Shown piece by piece: positions 17,636 through 26,287 of a stretch of 42,580 nucleotides of DNA. How positions within the stretch are numbered: the first letter of the stretch is position 1; each line of letters opens with the position of its first letter. The stretch comes from Planctomycetaceae bacterium (GTDB taxonomy: Bacteria; Planctomycetota; Planctomycetia; Planctomycetales; Planctomycetaceae). A program made the position numbers and the translations under genes. Location of the stretch: NCBI GenBank assembly GCA_947476295.1, contig CANJQC010000037.1:1-42580 (forward strand). Reading direction: 5' to 3'. The notes below the pieces were generated by a model. It saw only the letters and a program-made list of their open reading frames with translations, was not told the DNA's origin and did not search any database.

Positions 17636-19414
17636 TTACTTATCTCCGGCCAGTTGTTTCATGGCGGCGCGATCTTCGGGCGATAACAAGTGGTGCGGCA
17701 ACTGCAGCGAATCGAGCTTCAGCACCAGTGTCTCGATCCCTACAGGCTCGGCCAGAAACCAGATTCCAAGATGGATCTCACCGAGGCTGGAAACTCGTGC
17801 GGCAAAGCGGTCAGGGCCGACCACCACAATCGGGACGCTGCGTGTTCGCACATCGGAGCGAAGATTGGCAAGTGTCGTCGCAAGTGGCCAGCCGGCTGAT
17901 TCTGCAGCGACCAGAATGAGTTCACAATTCATCTGGAGAACGGCAGCATCAAATCCATCCTGGCCTGTTTGACTCAAAGCGACAGCAAAACCAGCGTCCT
18001 CAAGGGCCTCATCCAGATTACGCAGTGAAGTGTCATTCGAATCCACAACCACAGCTTCCGGTTTCAGACTTCCTTCACGAACTGAAGTGAGCGTACGTTT
18101 TACCGCAGGAGAACTAATATCCGTATGAGCAACGTTCATCGCCACATCACAGGACAGCATCCGAATTCGAGGATCCGGAGAATTCATTGCGGTCTTCAAG
18201 GCACTCTCAACAGGTTCTCGTGATTCTGCAGCGATCGCTGAGTAATCGCCCATTTTCAATCCCCGCAACAGCTCAATCCCTGCGTGGGCTTCATCGATCT
18301 CCAGGGCTGCGACGAGGGCCGCTGCCAGATCAGGCAACGCCTGACCAACGGCTACTGACGCAGCCGCAGCCAGCGACGAATCCGTCGCGGCAGATTTCGC
18401 CACCAACAGCAGGCTGGATGCACGCCTGTTTGTAGCATCAAGGGCCAAAGCATTAGTAAGATAGCGCGTCGCATCGCTCAGGACCTCCGCCCGGCGATCG
18501 CGGCCTGTCTGTTCTAGGATCACTGCCGGGTTGTGAACGAGTGTCAACCGTCCGGCGGCTGATTTCAGCAGATCCGCACCGCGCTGCGTCAGCAAATCGC
18601 TGGCATCGGTTGCTGTTGCCGCCCTCAGACTTCCCTTCGACAATCGCTCAACCGCCTTGGCGGCAGCATCTCGAGTTGCGGCATCGCTTTCTTGGTCAAA
18701 CTGCCATCGCAACAGGCCGTGGGCAATATTTTTATCGGCAGTGCCTGCAAGCAATTGAACGATACGAAATCGACCATTCGGATTTGCGAGATTCAGTTCG
18801 GCCATCAACCCTTGTCTCATACTGCGCGCGTGAGTTTTCAGAAGCTGATCGGCGACTTTGCCAGCGGGCGTGTTCGCATCCGCAGCGAGCAGCGCGGCGG
18901 CAGAACTATTTCCGTTAGCCACAAGCGTCACGGCCGCTTGAGTTGCGGCTTCGCTTGGCGTCGCCAGAGCCTGAATCAATTCCTGCAACTGCGTGGATGA
19001 AAGCGGTTGCGGCTTTGAAGCTGCGTTGACGGCCAGTAACAACTCCCGCGCCTCGGGCTGCAGTTTTCTGTCGCCACTCAATGCCAGAAAAGGACCGGCC
19101 CCCATGCGCTGCCGCAACGCCCGCAGTTCGTCCTCGCCAAGTTGCTGATCAAGCAGTTTGCGGAGAAACTTTCGCGCGTCATCCTGACGATTGAGTTCCT
19201 GCGTGATGATTGCTGCTTCCAGAATGCTATCCGGCGTTTCAGGAGGAAACTGAAAGAGATCGCCGGCAATGGTTGTCTGTGCCGCAGGTTGGTCCTGCGC
19301 AATAGATTCTGACGCAAATCCGATCAGACCTGCCGCCGTCAAGGCCGTCAACGAGCGGCATACAGATCGGACAAGGCGACTCTGTCGCGGAAACGGCGGC
19401 ATCATGGAATCCAA
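17636..19414 (-). CDS. Exported alpha-helical repeat protein with C-terminal pseudo-receiver-like domain
   Basis: This 592-residue protein has a signal peptide (LTALTAAGLIGFASESIAQ, cleavage near residue 39). About 400 residues of Ala/Leu-rich helices resembling HEAT/TPR repeats follow (for example NRQDDARKFLRKLLDQQL, TRDAAAKAVERLSKGSLRAA). Residues 450-575 have the beta/alpha alternation of a response-regulator receiver (EAVVVDSNDTSLRNLDEALEDAG, then CELILVAAES, then VPIVVVGPD). The phosphoacceptor Asp position of the third strand reads Ala/Glu, and the fifth-strand Lys is not present. I infer a non-phosphorylated scaffold in the envelope. It lies upstream of gap on the same strand, with a 190-base gap that holds nothing I can recognise. 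Confidence 0.7.
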   Translation of the reverse strand: MDSMMPPFPRQSRLVRSVCRSLTALTAAGLIGFASESIAQDQPAAQTTIAGDLFQFPPETPDSILEAAIITQELNRQDDARKFLRKLLDQQLGEDELRALRQRMGAGPFLALSGDRKLQPEARELLLAVNAASKPQPLSSTQLQELIQALATPSEAATQAAVTLVANGNSSAAALLAADANTPAGKVADQLLKTHARSMRQGLMAELNLANPNGRFRIVQLLAGTADKNIAHGLLRWQFDQESDAATRDAAAKAVERLSKGSLRAATATDASDLLTQRGADLLKSAAGRLTLVHNPAVILEQTGRDRRAEVLSDATRYLTNALALDATNRRASSLLLVAKSAATDSSLAAAASVAVGQALPDLAAALVAALEIDEAHAGIELLRGLKMGDYSAIAAESREPVESALKTAMNSPDPRIRMLSCDVAMNVAHTDISSPAVKRTLTSVREGSLKPEAVVVDSNDTSLRNLDEALEDAGFAVALSQTGQDGFDAAVLQMNCELILVAAESAGWPLATTLANLRSDVRTRSVPIVVVGPDRFAARVSSLGEIHLGIWFLAEPVGIETLVLKLDSLQLPHHLLSPEDRAAMKQLAGDK

Positions 19415-19878
19415 TCCTGTGAAAACTTTAACGTAAGGCTGCCCACGTCGGGCGCCACGATCATTTTGTGACTGTCACCCAAGCTAGGGCCAACCAGCAT
19501 TTTATCCTGCAGCACTTCGGTGTACCAGCAGTTTTCTGTCTGGACGTGGCGTAAGCTTCTAGGTTGCGGCGTCCTGCCGCGAAAGTTTAGCGGATTTTAA
19601 CCAAATCCGGAGTGACGGGAAATTGAGACGGGCCGGGTTATTGCAGCTCGGTCCAAGGCTGCGATTTCTGTAGATTGGACATTCACGTCCGAGATATTGA
19701 CCAAACACGGTCGCATTATCGAGCGGTTGTCAAGGTACAATAACCTTCGCTTCAACCGTGTTTCATGGCCATGCGATGGAAGTTAATGTCCATTCTGTCT
19801 ACATTCGATCGTTCCGCCGTCGCACCCAAAACTTGACTCATCTGCAACATGTTTTGACTTGCGGGCGCTGCAATCTGC
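19415..19878. other. Intergenic region, start of a decayed stretch
   Basis: No coding frame with protein character is visible. A small hairpin GCGGC-GTCCT-GCCGC lies near 19567-19581, beside the sequence GTGGCGTAAGCTTC. The rest is unremarkable. The promoter of the exported helical-repeat gene is expected near 19415-19500 on the minus strand. Confidence 0.45.
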
Positions 19879-20180
19879 ATGTTCGTGCGTGCGGACGAGT
19901 GGCTGAATTGGGAAGTCCATTGTGCCCGATTGCTGTATCCCGATCGGCCTGCGGTCACGCTGGGTCCGGGGCACACGGTGAACATTCCCGAGGTCCGCAG
20001 CATCAGTCTGCGGCAACTGCTGCATTGCCACAAAAGGAACGTTGGCGCATTCGTCGCGGCAGCCCGCAGATTGCGGCGCGTTCACCAGATTCAGTGCAGC
20101 ATTTACAAATGCCGCCTGGTCTCACGGTGATCTGCATCTCGACGATATTCTGTATGTCTCAGCGAATACAATTCATTCGC
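19879..20180 (+). pseudogene. Remnant of an HGDLH-type kinase (APH/LPS-kinase fold)
   Basis: Two adjacent frames read as one broken protein. The first gives ADEWLNWEVHCARLLYPDR and, later, FVAAARRLRRVHQIQCSIY. The second continues with TNAAWSHGDLHLDDILYV, a clear kinase catalytic loop of the HGDxHxDN type. The shift falls near 20104-20110, where AAA replaces an expected AA. After SANTIH a further shift seems needed. The fragment has no intact start region and no complete C-lobe, so it is read as a decayed gene of an aminoglycoside-phosphotransferase-like or lipopolysaccharide-kinase-like protein. The family is inferred from the loop only. Confidence 0.45.
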
Positions 20181-20239
20181 CCCGAACACAAGGCGGTAGC
20201 CACGAATCCGATGGAAAAAATGACTGCCCGACTGTTGGA

Positions 20240-20445
20240 AACCGGGCTTAACAGCGTCCTTAATATTCGCGAAGAACCCCTTTCGATACGACCCGATGCC
20301 GGTCGTCTGATGTACATGAGCGAATTCGATGATGGCATCTTCGCCGACTTCGAAGAAGAATTTCTTTTGCAGACGTTTCAGCATCTCGTTGCCATCTTCG
20401 CGATGCAATGCGATGATACTGACATCGGCATAGGCACCCCATGAC
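20240..20445 (-). pseudogene. Possible remnant of a TrkA_C-like regulatory domain
   Basis: One minus frame reads SSWGAYADVSIIALHREDG and, next to it, NEMLKRLQKKFFFEVGEDA then IIEF. This has the pattern of a TrkA_C domain (x-I-I-A-h-x-R...-F-x-x-G-D-x-h-I), the ligand-binding unit of K+ channels and cation antiporters. The upstream part is absent: the frame joins in the middle of another truncated gene. Downstream it runs antisense to the kinase remnant. A competing plus-strand frame also looks protein-like here, so the call is weak. Confidence 0.28.
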
Positions 20446-20694
20446 GAGTGTGAGGTTGTTGCTCAGCGTCAATGCCGTATCGCCCAGTCCAATCGTCAGA
20501 TAGACTTGGATAATGTGAAACGAATGTTGTCCCTCGAAGAACAAAACGACGACATTGAACAATAAACTCGTCATCGCCCCGATACCGCCAAGGGCAAATC
20601 CTGCAATGGCGTAATAGAACCAGTAAAACCTCCGTGGCGGCCAGTTTGTTGACTGCGGGTTCGTCGAATTGATCTCTGCTTCCGGTACGCTCAC
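20446..20694 (-). pseudogene. Truncated small membrane protein
   Basis: The frame begins MSVPEAEINSTNPQS and has a hydrophobic segment AIAGFALGGIGAMTSLLFNV, then IIQVYLTIGLGDTALTL and NNLTLVMG. It resembles short planctomycete membrane proteins with two to four membrane helices, in which further hydrophobic segments normally follow. Here the frame changes to non-membrane, low-quality sequence after VMG (about 20446), where the putative TrkA_C-like frame takes over. I read it as a gene cut by deletion or rearrangement. The full 144-codon frame (to 20260) could still be translated. Confidence 0.45.
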
Positions 20695-20806
20695 CCTGGG
20701 CTGCGCAAACCATTGAGTTCACGGAGCCTGTATTCCTGATCCATGGCAATTACCTTCCCGATGTAAAAGCATCAAATTGACTTTGCATCACAAGCTGGAA
20801 TAAAAA

Positions 20807-20852
20807 AAGCCGACGTAACGGAACTCCTGAAGGCGTTCCACTACGTTGGCTT
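20807..20852 (-). terminator. Intrinsic terminator downstream of the cytochrome b561 gene
   Basis: An 18-bp stem with three mismatches (AAGCCGACGTAACGGAAC against its partner at 20835-20852) is followed on the minus strand by TTTTTTTA. This is a classic rho-independent arrangement for minus-strand transcripts coming from 21015. It shares the AAAAAAGCCGAYGT side of the stem with the terminator at 24470-24515. Confidence 0.8.
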
Positions 20853-21014
20853 ACTCATCAACGAGCCCACCAAACTGGCCGGCTTGCTCTTTGTTTTCGT
20901 CATCCGATTTGATTGGGAGACCAATATGATGTCATCCCTCAGCTAAGTTCATAGCTACTGTTAGCGGCTGGCTGTGCAATACCGCGACCAGCGATTCCCG
21001 CATTTGCTTTCCAA

Positions 21015-21557
21015 TTACCCGTTGGTTGAGTTCAGTGTTGACTCCTTGCGCCCCGTCAACATACTCAAAGTGATGTTCTCCCTGTGCCGAAGCGAATACC
21101 ATACGACACCCACGATGTGGACGGCGACAACAGCCATCAGCGAATACGAAACGATCTCGTGCAGCTCTTCGGCGGCTTCATTGCCAGCGGAGATCATCAT
21201 TCCGGTGCCCGCGGTTGCCAGAACCAGCCCGAGCATCGCAAAAATACCATAGCTTGAGCCAGCATTGTGCCCGATTGATCGTGGTTCCGAACCCTTCAAC
21301 GCACCGAAGACATACCTCATCAGAGATAGTGGACTAAACAAAAAGGAAGTGAACCGAGCATATCGCGTCCCGACGAACCCCCACACGATTCGCAACAAAA
21401 CCATCGCGCCGAGCACGACTCCGAGAATCATGTGTGCCGAGAAAAGCGGGCTGTCGTTATCAGCTGTGACAGAAATGGCTGCCGAGATGAGGAAGCCAAT
21501 TGTCAACAGCCAGTGAAAGATCCGCGTCGGAAGATCCCAAATCAGTACTCGTGGCAT
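21015..21557 (-). CDS. Cytochrome b561-type membrane protein
   Basis: This 180-residue protein has four membrane segments and the layout of a bacterial di-haem cytochrome b561. The N-terminus VLIWDLPTRIFHWLLT carries the first haem-ligand His. AHMILGVVLG follows in helix 2. LHEIVSYSLMAVVAVHIVGV carries the ligands of the last pair of helices, and HRENI is a typical end. The family moves electrons between quinol and periplasmic acceptors such as c-type cytochromes or hydrogenase. The start at ATG 21557 is favoured by AAAGGAG seven bases upstream; the frame itself runs to 21674. The gene lies downstream of the P-type ATPase on the same strand with a 294-base gap that shows no gene, and a terminator follows it. 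Confidence 0.88.
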   Translation of the reverse strand: MPRVLIWDLPTRIFHWLLTIGFLISAAISVTADNDSPLFSAHMILGVVLGAMVLLRIVWGFVGTRYARFTSFLFSPLSLMRYVFGALKGSEPRSIGHNAGSSYGIFAMLGLVLATAGTGMMISAGNEAAEELHEIVSYSLMAVVAVHIVGVVWYSLRHRENITLSMLTGRKESTLNSTNG

Positions 21558-21851
21558 TGTTGGCTCCTTTGGTCGCGGATGATAGAGTTGAGACATTCCA
21601 CTTTCGTATGCCCCTTTGGCCGCGTAGTTTATCAACACCGGCAAATATCGATCCGCAGAACAGATATCCCACAATCTGTGATGTGCAACGCACTTGTGCG
21701 GGCAACGCGGAGGTTGAGCAGCATCCGTGGCGGCATCTCATGATGGATACGGCCTCACATGTGACCCATTCCGCACAGTGTGTGCGAACGCATTTACGTT
21801 CCCTGCTGTGAGCCAGCATTCGATCATCAGGTGAACTGGAGTCTCACCGGT

Positions 21852-24404
21852 TCACTTCCGCGACTTCTGTCGAAGCATCTTCAGTCCTTCAAACCAGATG
21901 ACGCTCACAAATCCACCTGCCAGGCAAAGTGCAAGATCCTTCACGTGCAGCGTGGAGAAGTGGAAGAGTTTTTGCAGGAACGGCACATAGAGCGTCGCAC
22001 CAAGAAACAGAACTGTGCCGCCAACCACCCACCATAGTGCGGGATTTGGAATTTGCATCGTGGACATGATCGTGCGCGTCCATGAGCGGTTGGCAAAGAT
22101 CAATCCCAAATTGGCAAATACCAGCGTCGTAAAGCTTAATGCAATCGCGTCCTCAGCATTCATCCAGCCCCACAACGCTGACAGGTAGATCGCCAGTACA
22201 ATCAGGAAACCACTCAATCCCTGAAGTAAACCGAGGCCAAGCAACCGGCTGCCAAACAAATTCGCTCTAGGGTCTCGCGGTGGTCGATTCATCACGGCGG
22301 GATCTTCGGGCTCGGCTTCGAAAACGACCGAGCATGCAGGATCGATCACCAGTTCCAGAAACAGAATATGCACCGGCATCAAAGCAATCGGTCCGCCGAG
22401 CAGCACTGGGACAATCGACATCCCAGCGATGGGGACATGGACGGCCACAATATACGTCATGGCTTTCTGTAAGTGATCATAGATCCTTCGTCCCATGCGG
22501 ACGGAGTGAACAATCGATGCAAAATCATCATCGAGCAAAACGAGTGAAGCCGCCTCCCTCGCCACGTCAGTGCCTCGTCCGCCCATTGCAATGCCGATGT
22601 GAGCGGCCTTCAGTGCCGGAGCGTCGTTGACGCCATCCCCGGTCATGGCGACAATTTCACCATTGGACTTCAGTGCGTTGACCAGTCGCAACTTCTGCTC
22701 CGGCACCATACGAGCAAACACGTTGATCGCCCGCACTCTCTGCTGTAACTGTGAATCTTCCAGTTTTTCGAGTTCAGGGCCCGTCATGATTTCATTGACC
22801 GGCCGGATCCCCGCCTGCATCGCGATGCTTTTTGCTGTGGCTGGATGGTCACCGGTAATCATCACAACGCGAATCCCGGCGGTATAGCATTCTTCAACGG
22901 CGGCAGGCACGGTGGCTCGAATTGGATCAGCAAGTCCCACGAGGCCTAGGAATTCAAACGTGAAATCGTGCTGTTCCCCGGGCAATGTCAGTTGCGAAAA
23001 CCTGCCCCTAGCAACACCCAGCACTCGTAGCCCATCCATCGCCATTGCAGCCACGTCTTCGCCAATCTTCTTAGTACGGTCAGCGTTCAGATGACATAAG
23101 TCGGCAATGGCTTCTGGTGCACCTTTTGCTGCCAAAACGTAATCCTGCCCAGTCGGTGATTTCCAAACATGTGACATTGCCAGCAGGCCCGGTGACAATG
23201 GATAGCCTCGCTCCAGAGACCAGTCAGCATGAAGGTGCTCTGTCTTTGCGAGGCGAGAATTCCCCAGATCGTGAAAGGCTTTTTCCATCGGATCGAACGG
23301 GTCGCGCTGGCTGGCAAGAATGCCGAACTCGACAATTTCATGAACGTCTTCGGGCAATCCTTCCGAAGTCGATTGATCCACTTCGAAGACCGTTCCATTC
23401 ACGGCCAACTTGTGAATCGACATTCGATTTACAGTCAATGTGCCCGTCTTATCCACACAAAGAACCGTGGCGGAACCCAGCGTTTCGATGACGGGTACAT
23501 GGCGAGCCAGCACCTTAATCTTTGACAATCGCCACGCACCAAGTGCCAAGAAAATCGTGAGGACCACCGGGAATTCTTCCGGCAACATCGCCATGGCCAA
23601 AGTGATGCCGGCCAGAATTCCCTGAAGCCAGTTGCCCCGCGTAACTCCGTATAACACAACGACAAACACGCACAGGATCACTCCCAGCGTTGCGATGCGT
23701 CGAACAAGCAATCCCACTTCGTTTTGAAGTTTTGTGCCTGTCGCTTCGATTGTCTGCAGTGCCTTTCCGATCTTTCCCATTTCGGTATTCATGCCGGTGG
23801 AACGCACCTGAGCCATCCCCTGGCCCTGCACGATCAATGTTCCGGAATAGACAAACGGCAGATCTTCGCCGCCGGGCCGAGTCATCTCACGGACTCCGTC
23901 CCACGTTACTTTCCGGACTGGCACAGATTCGCCGGTCAGCAGGGATTCGTCGGTCGAAAGCCCGCTGCAGGAAACGATCACGGAATCTGCAGGGACTCGA
24001 TCTCCTTCGGCTAGGACGATCAGATCATCCGGCACAACTTCCCGGCCTGCGATTCGTTTTCGTTCGCCATCACGAATCACCAACGCCCGAGGACTCGAAA
24101 GATCCCTCAGAGCTTCCAGCGCGCGTTCGGTCTTTCGTTCCTGATAGAGTGTGATCCCCAGCACAACGAAGACAAAGCCCAGCAGCATCAGTGCTTCCTG
24201 CACGTCGCCGAGCACCAGGTAGATCGTGCCGCACGCCAGCAGCATGAGGAACATCGGCTCGCGGGCTACTTCCCAGGCCGTTGCGTGCAGACTTCGACTT
24301 TGCGTGGAGGGAAGTTCGTTGTACCCGTAACGCTGAAGCCGAAGTGTCGCTTCTGACTCAGTCAGGCCGGTCGCCGTATCGTTGTTGAACCCATTTTCCG
24401 TCAT
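21852..24404 (-). CDS. P-type cation-transporting ATPase (P2-like)
   Basis: This 850-residue ion pump is phosphorylated on the Asp of DKTGTLT (about residue 316). It has an N-terminal cation-ATPase domain (LTESEATLRLQRYGYNELP), the actuator TGES (about 156), the nucleotide-binding domain with KGAPEAI, and the hinge MTGDGVNDAPALK (about 588). About ten membrane helices are expected, ending in a C-terminal cation-ATPase domain. The ion-path motif of helix 4 reads MLPEEFPVVLT, not the PEGLP/PEGLT typical of Ca2+ pumps, so the transported ion is uncertain: Ca2+, Mn2+, Na+ and H+ are all possible. The gene has its own transcription unit: a terminator lies directly upstream, and a cytochrome b561 gene follows. 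Confidence 0.93.
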   Translation of the reverse strand: MTENGFNNDTATGLTESEATLRLQRYGYNELPSTQSRSLHATAWEVAREPMFLMLLACGTIYLVLGDVQEALMLLGFVFVVLGITLYQERKTERALEALRDLSSPRALVIRDGERKRIAGREVVPDDLIVLAEGDRVPADSVIVSCSGLSTDESLLTGESVPVRKVTWDGVREMTRPGGEDLPFVYSGTLIVQGQGMAQVRSTGMNTEMGKIGKALQTIEATGTKLQNEVGLLVRRIATLGVILCVFVVVLYGVTRGNWLQGILAGITLAMAMLPEEFPVVLTIFLALGAWRLSKIKVLARHVPVIETLGSATVLCVDKTGTLTVNRMSIHKLAVNGTVFEVDQSTSEGLPEDVHEIVEFGILASQRDPFDPMEKAFHDLGNSRLAKTEHLHADWSLERGYPLSPGLLAMSHVWKSPTGQDYVLAAKGAPEAIADLCHLNADRTKKIGEDVAAMAMDGLRVLGVARGRFSQLTLPGEQHDFTFEFLGLVGLADPIRATVPAAVEECYTAGIRVVMITGDHPATAKSIAMQAGIRPVNEIMTGPELEKLEDSQLQQRVRAINVFARMVPEQKLRLVNALKSNGEIVAMTGDGVNDAPALKAAHIGIAMGGRGTDVAREAASLVLLDDDFASIVHSVRMGRRIYDHLQKAMTYIVAVHVPIAGMSIVPVLLGGPIALMPVHILFLELVIDPACSVVFEAEPEDPAVMNRPPRDPRANLFGSRLLGLGLLQGLSGFLIVLAIYLSALWGWMNAEDAIALSFTTLVFANLGLIFANRSWTRTIMSTMQIPNPALWWVVGGTVLFLGATLYVPFLQKLFHFSTLHVKDLALCLAGGFVSVIWFEGLKMLRQKSRK

Positions 24405-24469
24405 TCCAGTTTTACTCTCTCAGTGATCATATTCATGCATTGCACATGCGGATCAACGGCACATTAAAA

Positions 24470-24515
24470 AAGCCGATGTGGCTGCATCGTGAACAGATCG
24501 CAACCACATCGGCTT
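24470..24515 (-). terminator. Intrinsic terminator downstream of the secreted propeller-like gene
   Basis: The 12-bp perfect stem AAGCCGATGTGG (24470-24481) / CCACATCGGCTT (24504-24515) is followed on the minus strand by TTTTTTAATG. It ends the transcript of the gene at 24588 before the ATPase start at 24404. Confidence 0.85.
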
Positions 24516-24587
24516 ATGCACCGACAAGCATCCCGGTACAACCGAGCGGCCCTTATTTCATCATCCGCTCAAATTACCATTGTTGCA

Positions 24588-25685
24588 TTATGGCAGCGGC
24601 ACGGTCTTCAGATTCTGAGGACTGTTGTCCGGATGAACCAGGATCAGTGCCGAATGATCATTCAGCTTGTCCATCTGGATGACTCCTGCCATCGAATCGA
24701 CGGACGTATAGTCTTGGCCAGCCTTGCCGCCACCGCGAACCGGTTCAGTCAGACCCTTGTTTTCCTTCAGCCCAGCCGTGGAAATCTTCATCACGCCGCG
24801 AGCACTGTTGCTGAGCAGCAGATACGACGCGCCGTCCTTTTCATAGGCGATCATATCGAGTGGCCTATTCATGTTGCCCAGTTCTGCGACCGTCGTGGCT
24901 TTCAGTTTTTTACCGGCGGCTTCAAGATCCTTGACAGGAATTCTGACCAGCGGAGTACACACATACGCACCCAGAAGATTGGGTTCGCCATCGATCATCA
25001 TCGGCACGAACGTTCGCATTGCGGAGGTGTCTTCCGATTTTCCATGCGCCGCATGATAGATCTCAATCCCCATTCCTTTATCTGATTCGGTGAACGGAAA
25101 ATTCAGTTCACGCACGGTCGATGGTGAAAGTGCATTGCTCAGGCCCGACACCAGAACTTTGTTTTCAAAAAACGCGATGTCGGTAATGGAGTCCATGCGA
25201 TTATTCTTAATGCGACGGCCTTCTCCCGTTACCTTGTCTTCCGGAGCGTCAGTCAGAGCTACTTTGGAATAGCTTACATTGATCAGAGACAGCGGCGTAA
25301 TCTTTCCGCCTCCGTCAATCTTCACCAGAGCCGCTTTGTCATCCGCAGAGACTGCCACAAACGCCGAACCAGTGTGAGGATTCACAGCCAGATCATTGAT
25401 TTCCACTTTGGCCGCATGCAACACTTCTTCGATGGCCTTCGGAAGGTTTTCGATATTGATGGACGCTTTCGACGCATCACCCTCCATGTCGCCGGTTGCA
25501 ATCGCAAACAAAGTGGCGGCTTTAGCGTCGCCCACAAACAGAATATCGTCCGGCCCGAATGCCAGCGTCGTCGCCGATTTCATTTCCGGCGTACCCTTAT
25601 CCAGCCCCCGGATATCCGCTGCCTGTGAAGATGACTTTGATGCGAACACGATCAGTGTCGCAAGCGACAATAGTTTAACAAACAT
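24588..25685 (-). CDS. Secreted propeller-like protein of unknown function
   Basis: This 365-residue protein has a signal peptide (LLSLATLIVFASKSSSQAADI). The mature part shows spaced strand motifs typical of an NHL/SMP-30-like or WD-type propeller: LAFGPDDILFVGDAKAATLFAI, INDLAVNPHTGSAFVAVS, ITDIAFFENKVLVSGL, LGAYVCTPLVRIPV, LDMIAYEKDGASYLLLS. No catalytic residues or metal-binding cysteines stand out, so a binding role in the periplasm is inferred. The gene is monocistronic, with a strong terminator downstream. The 162 bases between its start and the ISL3 remnant on the other strand should hold its promoter. Confidence 0.7.
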   Translation of the reverse strand: MFVKLLSLATLIVFASKSSSQAADIRGLDKGTPEMKSATTLAFGPDDILFVGDAKAATLFAIATGDMEGDASKASINIENLPKAIEEVLHAAKVEINDLAVNPHTGSAFVAVSADDKAALVKIDGGGKITPLSLINVSYSKVALTDAPEDKVTGEGRRIKNNRMDSITDIAFFENKVLVSGLSNALSPSTVRELNFPFTESDKGMGIEIYHAAHGKSEDTSAMRTFVPMMIDGEPNLLGAYVCTPLVRIPVKDLEAAGKKLKATTVAELGNMNRPLDMIAYEKDGASYLLLSNSARGVMKISTAGLKENKGLTEPVRGGGKAGQDYTSVDSMAGVIQMDKLNDHSALILVHPDNSPQNLKTVPLP

Positions 25686-25847
25686 CGTAAACTCCTTTGA
25701 GAACCGCCTGAGCAGGCTTGTGGTAAAATGGGTTCATCGACAAATGAAGTGCGCGTCGTAAGTTTCAGCGTGGAGTAGGGTTTACAGAGAGTGGCCAAGT
25801 CGGTCTGATGAGCAGGTGTCTAAATCTGACTTATCAGGAAATCCGAA

Positions 25848-26150
25848 ATGACCACGCGAGAATTGTACAGTTCGATAGGTGTCTCAGGCTACGAGCATGA
25901 GGGTTGTTGGCGAAAAGACGGGATATTTCATATCCAGATGGAAGCCCCGCCATCGTGTCACAAGTGTCCAAAGTGTGGCAATCGGGAAGTGATTCACCGG
26001 GGGACGTTCACTCGCGTTGTGCATGCCGCTCCGATCGGCAAAGACCGGACGGTCTTGTTCATCAAAGCCCCGCGACTGGAGTGTCGGCGTTGCGTGCAAG
26101 TGCTGAGTGCGGTGTTGCCGAACGTCGTGCCTCTGCGGAAATCCTCGACT
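25848..26150 (+). mobile_element. 5' remnant of an ISL3-family transposase gene
   Basis: The first 100 codons read as the N-terminal zinc-binding part of an ISL3-family transposase: CHKCPKCGN (two Cys-x-x-Cys pairs), then HRGTFTRVVHAAPIGKD, then LECRRCVQVLSAVLPNVVP. Full-length ISL3 transposases have about 400 residues, including a catalytic DDE core. Here similarity to the family ends near 26140 and the frame closes at 26276 in unrelated sequence. The helix-turn-helix and the DDE domain are absent, so the element cannot move by itself. It lies between the secreted propeller gene and the 3' end of the 1220-residue gene. Confidence 0.75.
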
Positions 26151-26287
26151 GATCACCAACAAATCCTGTTGGCAAGACTCCGTTTGAAACTGCCGTTGAA
26201 AATAATTCTGAAGAAAATGCAGTGGAACCTTATTACCCGGAAATCGCTGAGAATACAGTCTTTTTTATCGAACTGAGGGAAGTCGTC

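Noticed and set aside
20378-20749. Minus-strand 123-codon frame overlapping the truncated membrane protein
   Set aside because: The hydrophobic frame next to it has protein character; this one does not.
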